Below are positions 1-7,896 of a stretch of DNA of 37,593 nt, piece after piece. The stretch comes from Treponema sp. GTDB lineage: Bacteria > Spirochaetota > Spirochaetia > Treponematales > Breznakiellaceae. The position numbers were made by a program, and so were the translations under genes. How positions within the stretch are numbered: position 1 is the first letter of the stretch; every line of letters begins with the position of its first letter. The notes under the pieces are model-generated. The model saw only the letters and a list, made by a program, of their open reading frames with translations. It had not been told where the DNA came from and ran no database searches. Location: the NCBI GenBank assembly GCA_031266875.1, contig JAISAE010000038.1:1-37593 (forward strand), written 5' to 3'.

Positions 1-1
1 C

Positions 2-596
2 AATTACCGGAACGAGAAAGAGGCGTTCAGCCTCAGCCTAGAGCGGGCGTATGAGGGAAACAAGCCTGACCCATACCAAAGCGATCCGGCGACGGAGACG
101 GTCATGGAGACCACGACACAACCAACGCTGACAATGGAAATGACGCGACCAGAAGCAAAACCAGCGCCGCTGGTGGAAAAGCGGCCTATCAACGCGATAC
201 GCGCCGAGGTGTGCCGCGTGGCCAATGAACTACGCAAGAGCGCGGGCATGAGCAAGAGTATGGCCATGCGCGAGTCATGGGCGATGGTGAAGAGTGGCCA
301 CGCCGTATTCCCGGTCAAGGGAACCCCTTTTAATGGAAGACAAGAGGCGCTCAAGCGCCTCGCGTTACGAGCAGCGACAGATTCACGCCTTCCTTGTGCC
401 GGAACCGGAAAACGAGTTTGGCCGGAACGCCGTCGCGGTCAAGGTGTTGGTGAACGGCGCGAAGAGCCTGTACACCGTCGGCTACATACCGGCGGCGGAT
501 ACCGGCAAGGCGAAGGCGCTCATCGGGAGGCCGGTACAGCTTGAGCTTTTCGGCGATGACAACCTGCGCGGCGCGAAGATCGCGGTCGCGCTGTAA
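2..596 (+). pseudogene. HIRAN-domain phage protein, frameshifted and 5' partial
   Basis: The reading frame is open from base 2, so the true start lies outside the window. It runs through an Arg/Ala-rich linker and a helical segment (ELRKSAGMSKSMAMRESWAM) to about position 358, then leaves frame. The continuation lies in another frame up to the TAA at 596 and has the HIRAN pattern EPENEFGRNAVAVKV followed by YTVGYIP. HIRAN domains bind DNA ends or stalled forks and occur in helicases and as small phage proteins. The two pieces join naturally around QEALKRLA/SRYEQRQ, which implies a one-base indel near 356-362. It sits directly upstream of the recT-like gene, where phages keep recombination functions. 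I am fairly sure of the HIRAN part and do not recognise the N-terminal part. Confidence 0.6.
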
Positions 597-623
597 CCCG
601 CTCAAAAATCTAGGAGACAAAAA

Positions 624-1508
624 ATGACTAGTATAGTGAAAACCGAGCAGGCAGTTTCAGAGCAAGAACTGCTGGATTACCTCGACACATTCGGCTCAAC
701 GGGAGCCTTGCTCCCCACTGAAAAGCTCCAGTTTCTCCATGTGGCCAAAGCCTACGGGCTTAACCCGTTCAAACGGGAGATATACGCCGTGGCGTATGGT
801 CAGGGCGAGTATCGCAAACTCTCCATCATCACCGGCTATGAGGTGTATCTCAAACGGGCTGAGCGTACCGGCCTGCTTGACGGCTGGGAAACCGTTTTCG
901 CCGGGGCAGGAGCCGCCCTATCCTGCCGGATAACAATCTGGCGCAAAGACTGGTCTCGCCCCTTTTCTCACGAGGTCTATTACAGCGAGGCCGCGCAATA
1001 CGCCAAAGAAGGCCAGCCTTCCGCCATGTGGTGAAAGATGCCTCGCGTTATGCTGAAGAAAGTGGCTATAGGCCAGGGGTTCCGTCTGTGCTTTTCAAAT
1101 GAATTGGGGGGTATGCCTTATACCAGTGACGAGCTTGATGAGGAGCGTGTCGTTACCGAAGCGCCTCCGCCAGACGAGCCAGACTTTGCCATAGAGCGCC
1201 GCGCCCTGCTGATGTCCATAAAGGAGACGCTGGGCACGAAAAGCCCGGATGAACTGCCGTACTTTGACGAATACGCGGTCAAGCGGTGGGGTGACCGCGT
1301 CCGCGAGATACCGCGTAGCGCGGACGGGATAGCGGCGCTTAAAGCGGTGTTTGGCCTTGTCAAGGCGCGCCTTGAGGCGCTCAAGGCGGAGTATAAGCCG
1401 GTTCCGTTTGGGGACGAGGCCGCGACAAGTGGGCGGGACGCCGCGCTTGCCGCGAGCGGAGAAGAAGCGTCCGCGCCTGAGCCGGAGGAGGAAGTGTTTT
1501 CTAATTAA
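624..1508 (+). pseudogene. recT: RecT/Bet-family single-strand annealing protein, in-frame TGA
   Basis: This is a phage recombinase that anneals complementary single strands, normally acting with an exonuclease. The start at 624 has AGGAGA about 7 bases upstream. Family features are the N-terminal LNPFKREIYAVAYG, the strand LSIITGYEVYLKRAE and the C-terminal KMPRVMLKKVAIGQ followed by LCFSNELGGMPYT, ending in an acidic tail. The frame is interrupted only by a TGA at 1032-1034, inside the conserved W-x-K-M-P segment; the reading frame is the same on both sides. A CGA to TGA transition, giving Arg in many relatives, explains it simply. Restored, the protein would be 294 aa, which is normal for the family. 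The C-terminal part could restart at ATG 1038, but splitting the core fold would destroy function. Confidence 0.8.
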
Positions 1509-1514
1509 GCGGAT

Positions 1515-1535
1515 AGCCCGGCGTGGAGCCGGGCT
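1515..1535 (+). terminator. Hairpin after recT-like gene
   Basis: Perfect 8-bp arms AGCCCGGC and GCCGGGCT enclose the 5-base loop GTGGA, starting 7 bases after the recT-like stop codon. There is no immediate U-run (the next T-rich stretch is GGTTTTA about 10 bases on), so it may be a weak terminator or an mRNA-stabilising hairpin. Confidence 0.4.
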
Positions 1536-1575
1536 TAGAAGCTGGTTTTAATTGAGGTTGGGGGAGGTTAAGTAA

Positions 1576-1911
1576 ATGAAAAAGAAAGAAGCGAAAGCGT
1601 TATCGCTGGAAGTGTGGACATATCGGGCGGAACACCCGGAGCTTGATAATAAACACGATTTACCACCCGCGCTTTGGGAAAAGATAGCGGGTCTGAAAGG
1701 CTTTTGTCCCCTTTGTGAGTTATTCCGAAACTCTGGAAGCCTTTGCCAGGACTGCCCTTTGAATAAGGCGGGAGAAAGATGTGCCGCGTTGGGATCGGCA
1801 TATAACCGCTGGGAAACGTCTAAATTCAGCGACGCCAAAACGAGCGGAGAGGCAGCCGGGCGTATCGTGAAAATCATCTCGGCGTGGGAGCCAGAGGAGG
1901 CAAGCATCTAA
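1576..1911 (+). CDS. Small Cys-rich phage protein, unknown function
   Basis: This 111-aa protein has a strong Shine-Dalgarno (GGGGAGG) about 9 bases upstream of the ATG. The middle has a putative zinc-binding set of cysteines: CPLC near residue 44, CQDC near 58, then a further Cys in GERC. Similar short phage proteins with CxxC plus CxxCP pairs are often found beside DUF5131 genes, as here. Its stop overlaps the next start by one base, so the two are translationally coupled. No enzymatic motif is visible. The cysteine arrangement points to a structural metal site, but the role is unknown. Confidence 0.7.
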   Translation: MKKKEAKALSLEVWTYRAEHPELDNKHDLPPALWEKIAGLKGFCPLCELFRNSGSLCQDCPLNKAGERCAALGSAYNRWETSKFSDAKTSGEAAGRIVKIISAWEPEEASI

Positions 1912-2506
1912 TGGGACTAAACAAAGGTAAAGGCAATATGTATCCGTTCATCGACTATACGTGGAACGCCGTTAAAGGGGAATGTCCGCACGGATGTTCA
2001 TACTGCTACATGAGGCGATTCGGGAAACAAAGCCCGCTTCATCTTGACGAAAAAGAACTGAGGACGGATTTGGGAAGCGGCAATGTTATTTTTGTCGGCT
2101 CATCGTGCGATATGTTCGCGGACGGTATACCAATAGCGTGGACGCATAGAGTATTGGAGTATACGCGAAAGTTTGATAATACCTATCTTTGATTGAAACA
2201 GACCGGTATCGGGAAGGGATTATGCCGGACGCGCCAAAACCATATTTTCGTGCGCTTCCTATGAAACATATGAAAGAACGCGGTTTTAGAATATGGGTTA
2301 CGATTGAGCCGGTTATGGAATTCGATCTGGTCAATCTGCGCCATATCCTAAAATGGCTTGGGCCTGAGCGGGTGAACATCGGCGCGGACAGCGGGAACAA
2401 CCACCTGCCTGAGCCACCGGAGGAAAAAATACGGGAACTCATCGCGGAACTGGAGAAGTTTACAAAGGTTGCGCGAAAGAAAAATTTAGAGAGGTTGCTG
2501 AAATGA
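1911..2506 (+). pseudogene. DUF5131 (phage Gp37/Gp68) radical-SAM-like protein with internal deletion
   Basis: The N-terminal piece (1911-2192) has the radical-SAM cluster motif CPHGCSYC (CxxxCxxC) followed by YMRRFG, and then VIFVGSSCDMFAD, both characteristic of the Gp37/Gp68 family. The C-terminal piece (2189-2506, other frame) resumes with IETDRYREGIMPDAPKPYF, then WVTIEPVMEFDL and VNIGADS, the conserved family end. The usual connecting segment after NTYL is missing (about 30 residues, recalled from the family), so this is a deletion with frame loss rather than a simple indel. Family members are presumed Fe-S enzymes whose reaction is not established. It shares a tight operon with the Cys-rich gene before it and the hypothetical gene after it. 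Confidence 0.72.
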
Positions 2507-2844
2507 ATAAAATGAGGATTAACGAGGTAAAAGCGGAAATCAAGGAATGTGAAAAATATATTCATGATGAAGAAAATGGAGGCAACCGGCGTCTTATCAA
2601 ACAGTATAAAACCAAACTGCGCAACCTTCAGTTAAAGCTATGTCATCTTAAAGGTGAAGAGATAAGCGGTTTGCGGAAAGATGAAACCGGATATGATGAC
2701 AATATAGAGTCCTGCTATAACTGCGCGGAATTATTGGAATCCCACTTAGGGTTCTCACATTATTGTTGCCGTCTCTTAGACGACGATGATAACATTGTGT
2801 ACCCTAACGCGCGCTGTGATTTTTGGAGAGAAATGGAGTTTTAG
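2503..2844 (+). CDS. Hypothetical phage protein with C-terminal cysteine cluster
   Basis: This 113-aa protein starts with a 4-base ATGA overlap with the preceding DUF5131 remnant. The N-terminal half is a predicted charged helix or coiled coil (KAEIKECEKYIHDEENGG through about residue 50). The C-terminal half has clustered cysteines: CYNC near residue 67, CC near 85 and RCDFW near the end, compatible with a small zinc site. I do not recognise a family. The codon pattern and operon position support a real gene. Confidence 0.6.
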   Translation: MNKMRINEVKAEIKECEKYIHDEENGGNRRLIKQYKTKLRNLQLKLCHLKGEEISGLRKDETGYDDNIESCYNCAELLESHLGFSHYCCRLLDDDDNIVYPNARCDFWREMEF

Positions 2845-2856
2845 GGAGAAAACACT

Positions 2857-3123
2857 ATGACCGGAATAGAACTAATCGCCGCTGAAAGGAAGCGGCAAAT
2901 TGAGGAAGAAGGCTTTACGGCGGAGCGTGATGACCGGTGGCGAAAAAGTGAATTGGCCGTGGCCGCCGTTTGCTACGCTCGCCCGTCTTTGGCGAGGTTT
3001 TGGCCTTTTGACCGCTCGTATTGGAAGCCGGCCCCTGATGACCGTATCCGGGAACTGGGAAAAGCCGGGGCGTTGATAGCCGCTGAAATAGACAGGCTAC
3101 AGCGACGGAAAGAAAATAATTAA
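2857..3123 (+). CDS. Small phage protein of the AERxRQIxxEG type
   Basis: This is an 88-aa, mainly helical protein starting IELIAAERKRQIEEEGF, with ERDDRW, then WPFD, WKPAPDDR and the C-terminal KAGALIAAEIDRLQRRK. This pattern is widespread in phages and prophages of many hosts and is sometimes annotated as nucleotide-pyrophosphohydrolase-related. I cannot see a full MazG metal-binding signature and leave the function open. GGGAGAA precedes the start at good spacing. It is the third gene of a run of short early genes. Confidence 0.65.
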   Translation: MTGIELIAAERKRQIEEEGFTAERDDRWRKSELAVAAVCYARPSLARFWPFDRSYWKPAPDDRIRELGKAGALIAAEIDRLQRRKENN

Positions 3124-3135
3124 AGGAGGAAGAAG

Positions 3136-3741
3136 ATGAGTAGCAAAGAATGTGAAGAGCTGGAGCGAGAGTTTGAAGGCGTCCTAGACGAGCTTGAAAC
3201 TCTCAAAATAAGTACCGGTATCAGCGTTGAAAGGCTGTTTAAGCGTATTGGTACCCTCAAAGAACAGGCAAAGAACGCACGCCACGCTCTCCAAACAGAG
3301 AGGAGCCGCCTTGAAATTGACCTGGTACTGCCTTTAGCCGCCATTGACGGGCTGTATTTCAATGAACAGAACGTCCACGCTGTTTTTGAGAAATACGAAG
3401 ATGGCTGGTATTACTCAGAGGACATCCTGTTTCTGTCGGCGCGGAATGTCGAGAACGACAACAGCCGGGACATCTTGACTGAATACCTTAACAAGAGCCA
3501 GATACGGGAGCGGATTGCCACGGCGCTGGACGTGCCGCCTGAAGACATTGAAATCGCGCTTCCTCAAGAAACGCGGGGTGTTAAGAAGTACCACGGCGTG
3601 AACTGGTGGTACTGGCTGGCCGCTCCCGATTCCCCGTTTGACACTTATTTTTGCAATGCCAGCAACAATGGTAATGTCTGCCAAACCGCCGCGAGTTCCG
3701 TTGGCGGCTGCGCTCCCGCGTTCAGGGTTAGAGATAACTGA
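3136..3741 (+). CDS. Coiled-coil protein with DUF6273/C-type-lectin-like C-terminus
   Basis: This 201-aa protein has an AAAGGAGG Shine-Dalgarno just upstream. Residues 1-65 are charged and heptad-like (LEREFEGVLDELETLK). The C-terminal third has WWYWLAAPDSP, then SNNGNVCQTAASSVGG and PAFRVRDN at the very end. A layout of YWLAxP, an Asn/Gly/Ser-rich stretch and a closing PAFR is typical of DUF6273-like domains, a relative of the CLec fold used by diversity-generating-retroelement targets. No reverse transcriptase or template repeat is in the window. In this early-gene position the role is unclear; it could be a misplaced receptor-like module. Confidence 0.6.
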   Translation: MSSKECEELEREFEGVLDELETLKISTGISVERLFKRIGTLKEQAKNARHALQTERSRLEIDLVLPLAAIDGLYFNEQNVHAVFEKYEDGWYYSEDILFLSARNVENDNSRDILTEYLNKSQIRERIATALDVPPEDIEIALPQETRGVKKYHGVNWWYWLAAPDSPFDTYFCNASNNGNVCQTAASSVGGCAPAFRVRDN

Positions 3742-3790
3742 CGAGGGTAATCTATCTCCCGCGTGGAGAGAAGGAAAAAGGAGTATTTTT

Positions 3791-4663
3791 ATGGCAAAAA
3801 CACTTTTTGATTGCAAAGCCTATTGGGATGATCCATGGGTTCAAGACCTAGACGGCGATGAGGAACGGCTTTATCACTTTTACCTCACCTCGCCATGCCT
3901 AGACAAAAGCGGTGTCTATAAGCAGACGGAGCGGTCGGTTGAATTCTATGTCCGTGGTTTAGGCTTGGAAAGAATCAGGGAAATCACCGCGAAATTTACA
4001 GAGGCAAAAAAGGTTATCCGCTGTAAGGAATGGATAATTGTTCCAGACTCGTTAAAAAATCAAAACTATGGGGGCAATACAAAAATTGCTATCAGCGTTA
4101 TCGAGTATTTGAAAAAAATCCCCGATGAAGTTTTCGAGGCGCTGCGGGGATGCGACTATCCACTGGATTTGAGCGCCATCAGGCCACCGAAGAAAACGAA
4201 CACTGAAAACAGTTGTCAATCCTCAGCTACCGATGGCCTATCCATAGGCCATACATGGCCTACCGATGAATATAACTTAACTGAATTCAACTTAAACTCA
4301 ACTCAATCTAACGCTGACGCGGAGAAACTTTCTTCGCATTTTATAAAACTTTGGCAAAGCACGCCGGAAGTGTTCAACTTCCTTTCCGCCATTAAGCGGC
4401 CTAAAGAATGGATAGCGTTCTGGGCGTCTTCAACGCTCACGATTGCGGACATTGACGTCCGTGTCGCTAACTTCATCGCCGGTGTCAAAAGCGGTGAGAT
4501 ACAGCGCAGGTACGTCCCATCTTCGCCGGACGCTTTCGCTCTCAACGGGTGGTTTGTGCGCTGCGCTGAGCCATACAAAAAAAAGAACTCAAGAATCGCC
4601 AATGACATCATTGACGATCCAAGCCAATACTTTACGGAGGTAGAATATGAACAAGGACAATAA
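3791..4663 (+). CDS. Putative phage replisome organiser / replication initiation protein
   Basis: A 290-aa protein; ATG 3791 is preferred over the longer frame because AAAGGAG lies 7 bases upstream and the extension would overlap the previous gene. The N-terminal 110 residues (GDEERLYHFYLTSP, then KSGVYKQTERSVEFY and LIRCKEWIIV-like strands) look like the winged-helix part of DnaD-like replisome organisers. A low-complexity Thr/Ser/Asn linker (about residues 135-180) and a helical C-terminal domain (SSHFIKLWQSTPEVFNFLSA) follow. It overlaps the DnaC-like gene by 17 bases, and phages commonly pair an origin-binding organiser with a helicase loader, which supports the assignment. Confidence 0.6.
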   Translation: MAKTLFDCKAYWDDPWVQDLDGDEERLYHFYLTSPCLDKSGVYKQTERSVEFYVRGLGLERIREITAKFTEAKKVIRCKEWIIVPDSLKNQNYGGNTKIAISVIEYLKKIPDEVFEALRGCDYPLDLSAIRPPKKTNTENSCQSSATDGLSIGHTWPTDEYNLTEFNLNSTQSNADAEKLSSHFIKLWQSTPEVFNFLSAIKRPKEWIAFWASSTLTIADIDVRVANFIAGVKSGEIQRRYVPSSPDAFALNGWFVRCAEPYKKKNSRIANDIIDDPSQYFTEVEYEQGQ

Positions 4664-5372
4664 CAAACAGCCGGTTCGAGCGCGGGATTTACTTCCTCGC
4701 ATGGGGTCTTATTTCCAAAAGAAACAAGCGGAATGGGAGGCGAAGCCTGAATCGGAGAAGCGACTGATTCTCGAAAAACGCCGTCAGGCGCAGGAGGCCG
4801 AAAAACAGCGGGAGCTGATCGATTTCTACAAAGCGAAAGGCATTCCAGAGCGATTCTGGGAATCCACGTGGGATAACTGGACAGCCGACAGCCCAGCCAA
4901 AAAACACGCGCTGATAACCGTAAAAACCACCGCGTGGAATACCAACCTGTTCCTGTACGGCAGAAATGGCACCGGGAAAACCCACCTTGCGATGTGCCTG
5001 GTAAAAGCCGGCGCGACCTACCGGCGGCTGTCCGACATATTCAGGGAAGTCCGGGAGAAACGTGATTCAGAGCGAACAATCATCAATCGCTATGGCTCGG
5101 TTAAACTGCTCATTGTTGACGAAGCTGGAAGGCCACGATTGCCACCCTTTGAAATGATGAAGTTAATAAATCTATTTTTTGATATAATAGATAAGCGGTG
5201 GAACAACATGCTGCCCACGACTCTGATTACCAACCTCGCTACAGGTGAATTCTCCGCCGAATACGGCGCCGCCACGCTGGACCGTCTCAGACCTGTTCCC
5301 GTTCATTTTGACTGGGAGAGCTACCGCCACCGTGAAACACTAAGGGTTCCATCGGAACAGGCGAATTGGTAA
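4647..5372 (+). CDS. DnaC/IstB-like helicase loader ATPase
   Basis: This 241-aa AAA+ protein has Walker A GRNGTGKTH near residue 108, Walker B KLLIVDEAG near 153 and a sensor-1-like TTLITN near 191, followed by ATLDRLRP. The N-terminal 65 residues are charged and helical, as in loaders that bind the replicative helicase. The start is set by ACGGAGG 6 bases upstream. The role would be loading host or phage DnaB at the phage origin together with the preceding organiser protein. No replicative helicase gene follows, so the phage probably used the host helicase. Confidence 0.82.
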   Translation: MNKDNNKQPVRARDLLPRMGSYFQKKQAEWEAKPESEKRLILEKRRQAQEAEKQRELIDFYKAKGIPERFWESTWDNWTADSPAKKHALITVKTTAWNTNLFLYGRNGTGKTHLAMCLVKAGATYRRLSDIFREVREKRDSERTIINRYGSVKLLIVDEAGRPRLPPFEMMKLINLFFDIIDKRWNNMLPTTLITNLATGEFSAEYGAATLDRLRPVPVHFDWESYRHRETLRVPSEQANW

Positions 5373-5421
5373 TCAGGGACGCGAGATTGGGAGTCAAAGG
5401 AAATCACTGGGCGGGGCTGAA

Positions 5422-5589
5422 ATGGATGCGTTAGGGCTCACAGCCATAGGCGTTATCTTTGTGTGCGCTGTGTCCGCGCTTGTGAAAGAGAGGGCCTTTA
5501 TGGGTGAGCGGAACGGCAAAGAGATGGCGTTTGCCATAGGGTTTAGTATCGCCACGCTCTTGGCGTTTATTGTTACCAAGGGGGCGTAA
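5422..5589 (+). CDS. Small two-helix membrane protein
   Basis: This 55-aa frame starts MDALGLTAIGVIFVCA and ends FIVTKGA. It has two hydrophobic segments (about residues 5-20 and 36-51) separated by a charged loop (KERAFMGERNGKE). Its stop TAA shares one base with the ATG of the next gene, indicating coupling. The function is unknown; the position between replication and packaging genes resembles the small membrane proteins of phage early operons. Confidence 0.55.
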   Translation: MDALGLTAIGVIFVCAVSALVKERAFMGERNGKEMAFAIGFSIATLLAFIVTKGA

Positions 5590-5870
5590 TGGGTATTGAA
5601 GAAGTGGTATGGAGACTAGCAGTCTTCATTCTCGTCTACTTTACGTGGGATAAGGCGAAATTCGCGTTACTGGACGCGATGAATCGTAGAAAGGCCGAAA
5701 AAGAAATCGCGTTTTTTGCTCGTGAAGCGTTTAAGGTGAGGGGCAGGAATGAAATGAGTGATGTGTGTCGGGCGGTGGCGTTTGATAGTTTTATGCGCTG
5801 GTCGGGTTATACGGATTATCTCATTAATATGAGCGTTTTTGAGGAAATGCGGGAGGCGGGGTTATTATGA
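5589..5870 (+). CDS. Hypothetical phage protein with N-terminal membrane helix
   Basis: A 93-aa protein with a hydrophobic segment at residues 7-20 (VWRLAVFILVYFTW), then a basic, helical cytoplasmic tail. It is coupled on both sides by overlapping stop/start codons (TAATG upstream, ATGA downstream). I recognise no family. With the preceding two-helix protein it may form a small membrane-associated pair. Confidence 0.5.
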   Translation: MGIEEVVWRLAVFILVYFTWDKAKFALLDAMNRRKAEKEIAFFAREAFKVRGRNEMSDVCRAVAFDSFMRWSGYTDYLINMSVFEEMREAGLL

Positions 5871-5926
5871 AGTTTAGCGAGGCGCTTGACGTACTAAAGA
5901 CTGCGATGAAGGGAGTGTATACATGA
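5867..5926 (+). CDS. 19-codon mini-gene, Tad2/DUF2829-like N-terminus or coupling peptide
   Basis: The frame MKFSEALDVLKTAMKGVYT lies between two ATGA overlaps, with the preceding 93-aa gene and with the first ParB-like gene. The first 11 residues resemble the start of DUF2829 proteins (MxFxEALxxLK), the family of the anti-Thoeris protein Tad2, but the rest of that domain is absent. It may be the stub left by a deletion or simply a leader that couples translation. Its reality as a protein is uncertain. Confidence 0.3.
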   Translation: MKFSEALDVLKTAMKGVYT

Positions 5927-6456
5927 TCGAAGAGAAAGAGATACGGATTACATGCCGTTGCGCGGATGTACTCCCTTTAGACTCAATTTTGGATTTTCAA
6001 GGCGATTTCAAGAGCCGTGATATATACGATATTGAAAATATCATAACCTCCCTATTAAAATATGGAATATCGTTTCCCTTTTTCGTGTGGAGGCATGAGG
6101 AGTTGAGCTATTGTATTGACGGACACGGCAGAAAATCCGCTTTATCGCTGCTTCGTGAGCGCGGGTATACTATACCGGCAGTTCCGGTCGTGTATCTCAT
6201 GGCGAATGACCAAGCGGAAGCGAGACACAAGTTCTTGCGGCTTAACAGCCGGTATGGAACTATGACTGAAGAATCGATATTAGATTTTATTGGTGATATA
6301 GCGATAGATTTTAGCGAATTGTCAATCCCGGATATATTTAATATAGATTTTTCAGCAAAAGAACTAGTGTATGATATATTAGACGATACGAAAGGAACAA
6401 AGAAAAAAGATAAGAAAGTAAAACGGTGTCCGTATTGCGGAGGGATTCTTACATGA
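5923..6456 (+). CDS. ParB-like domain protein with C-terminal CPxC knuckle (copy 1)
   Basis: This 177-aa protein has the ParB/Srx-type signature ISFPFFVWRHE then YCIDGHGRKSAL near residue 67, followed by VPVVYL and LRLNSRYG. The C-terminus is Lys-rich and ends CPYCGGILT, half of a zinc ribbon. GAAGGGAG precedes the ATG. It overlaps the next gene, a clear paralogue, by four bases. Such small ParB-domain proteins are common near phage terminase or DNA-modification genes. In the bacterial dpd cluster a ParB-like protein, DpdB, works with DpdA, so a role in DNA modification or DNA recognition is plausible but inferred. Confidence 0.72.
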   Translation: MIEEKEIRITCRCADVLPLDSILDFQGDFKSRDIYDIENIITSLLKYGISFPFFVWRHEELSYCIDGHGRKSALSLLRERGYTIPAVPVVYLMANDQAEARHKFLRLNSRYGTMTEESILDFIGDIAIDFSELSIPDIFNIDFSAKELVYDILDDTKGTKKKDKKVKRCPYCGGILT

Positions 6457-6977
6457 GCAGACTACCTGTAACCTGTATAACAAGCGATGTTCTTGACATT
6501 GATGACATAGCCGAGTCCGGCGGCGCCCTTAAATCCCGCGATGACAGCGATATGACAAAAATCAAAAAATCGCTTAAAAAATTCGGTATTAGTTTTCCCT
6601 TTTTTATTTGGAAATCCGGCGGTTACAACTATTGCCTTGACGGGCATGGGCGGCGTCTGGGGCTACTCGCGCTACGAAGCGAGGGATACGAAATCCCTCC
6701 CTGTCCCGTTGTCTATATCGACGCCGAGAATGAAGAAGAAGCAAAACAAAAGATGCTACGCTTAAACAGCCGGTATGGACTGGTAACAAAAGACGGCGTG
6801 ATGAGCTTTGTCAAAGAATTAGCTATTGATTTTGATGAGCTTCAGATTCCGGCGCCGGAACACATCTTTTTCGATCTTCAAATAAAAGATGTTGACAAAT
6901 ACTTTAATACTGTTATTGATGACACGCCCGAAAAGAAACCGCGTATATGCCCTCATTGCGGCAAAATACTTCCCTGA
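6453..6977 (+). CDS. ParB-like domain protein with C-terminal CPxC knuckle (copy 2)
   Basis: This 174-aa paralogue of the preceding gene shares ISFPFF, DGHGR, VPxVPVVY-like and LRLNSRYG segments and again ends in a lone knuckle, CPHCGKILP. The ATGA overlap and matched architecture show a tandem duplication followed by divergence. A single CxxC cannot bind zinc alone, so the two proteins may pair to build one four-cysteine site. The gene sits 19 bases before dpdA, making all three likely products of one mRNA. Catalysis is not obvious from the sequence, and ParB-domain proteins may bind CTP or cleave DNA. Confidence 0.72.
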   Translation: MSRLPVTCITSDVLDIDDIAESGGALKSRDDSDMTKIKKSLKKFGISFPFFIWKSGGYNYCLDGHGRRLGLLALRSEGYEIPPCPVVYIDAENEEEAKQKMLRLNSRYGLVTKDGVMSFVKELAIDFDELQIPAPEHIFFDLQIKDVDKYFNTVIDDTPEKKPRICPHCGKILP

Positions 6978-6996
6978 TCGATAGAATGAGGATTCC

Positions 6997-7876
6997 ATGT
7001 TTGGTGGCAATATAAAAATCCATTTTGCCGGATGCGAACAGCTAGATTGCGCTCTTATCTGCCATGAGGCCGGAGTCCGGTATTTCCTTTATTCCGTCTT
7101 CCCTTTTATCGCGGCTCGATTCGGCATAGACGCTTTTCCGCTGAGCGCGACATCATTGTTCGCGCCTCGCGTTCTTGAAAAAATAGCGAAACATACCATT
7201 ATGGACAGCGGGCTTTTCACGCTCATGTTTGGCGGTCATTCGATTCGTAAAGACACATACGCTCTTGAGCAATGGCAGGAAGCGATGATTGATTTCATAA
7301 TCGCTCATAAACTGCGCTCCACGCTCGTGGAAGTGGATTGTCAAAAGATATGCGGCGCGGACTTCGCCTGGGAATTACGCAAAAAAATTACGCGATAGAC
7401 TGCCTAACCGCCAAATTAACGTGTTCCATATCGAAGATGGGCAAAAGGGATTAGATCGATTGATTGAATTTTCCGACTATCTGGCTATCGGCGCGCCCGA
7501 GTTACGAAGAGTCAAAGGGAAAGACTATAAAGAGGCCGTGTATAGACTGGCGAGTTATATCAAGAATAGAAAGCCGGATATAGACATACATCTTTTAGGC
7601 TGCACGGACAAGAGCGTGTTGAATAAGTGCCGGTTCTGCGCCTCGGCGGATAGCACGTCATGGGAAGAGGTAAATCGTTATGGCATATGTATGGGACGCG
7701 AGGCGCGGTATCTGCGCGAAGAAAGTATAGAGTCGGCTATTCCGCATATTAAAAAGATGTTATACTATTGTCATATCAAACCCACTCAAAAGAGAGTGAA
7801 GTATTACGGCAAATTCCATATCGCCGCGTCTTTACATAAAATGCTGTATGAGAGGTGCGCCGGTGGACAAGATTAA
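6997..7876 (+). pseudogene. dpdA: DpdA-type DNA 7-deazaguanine transglycosylase, A7 frameshift
   Basis: DpdA proteins exchange guanine in DNA for preQ0-type 7-deazaguanines using a TGT-like TIM barrel. Seen here: the general-acid/base region TIMDSGLF (Asp70), the strand VEVDCQ (Asp114), and after the frame break LLGCT, CRFCAS and the signature SADSTSW (Asp218) followed by RYG. The start at 6997 gives MFGGNIKIHFAGCE. The frame fails in the seven-A run 7381-7387; six A would read on as RKKLRDRLPNRQINVFHIED and give a 292-aa protein. It stands between two ParB-like genes and a precursor transporter, which fits a DNA-modification locus. The shift could be decay, phase variation or a sequencing error. 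Confidence 0.78.
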
Positions 7877-7896
7877 ATACTGAGGGGTGTTGTTAT

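Noticed and set aside
624..1508. Use of TGA as a sense codon (Trp or Sec) in the prophage
   Set aside because: Several neighbouring genes end properly at TGA with ATGA overlaps (for example 2506, 5870, 6456), and no SECIS-like need is apparent; a point mutation is simpler.
6997..7876. DpdA candidate as a tRNA-guanine transglycosylase of the host
   Set aside because: It is too short, lacks the tRNA-type zinc site arrangement, and sits inside phage genes with the SADSTSW motif of the DNA-acting group.
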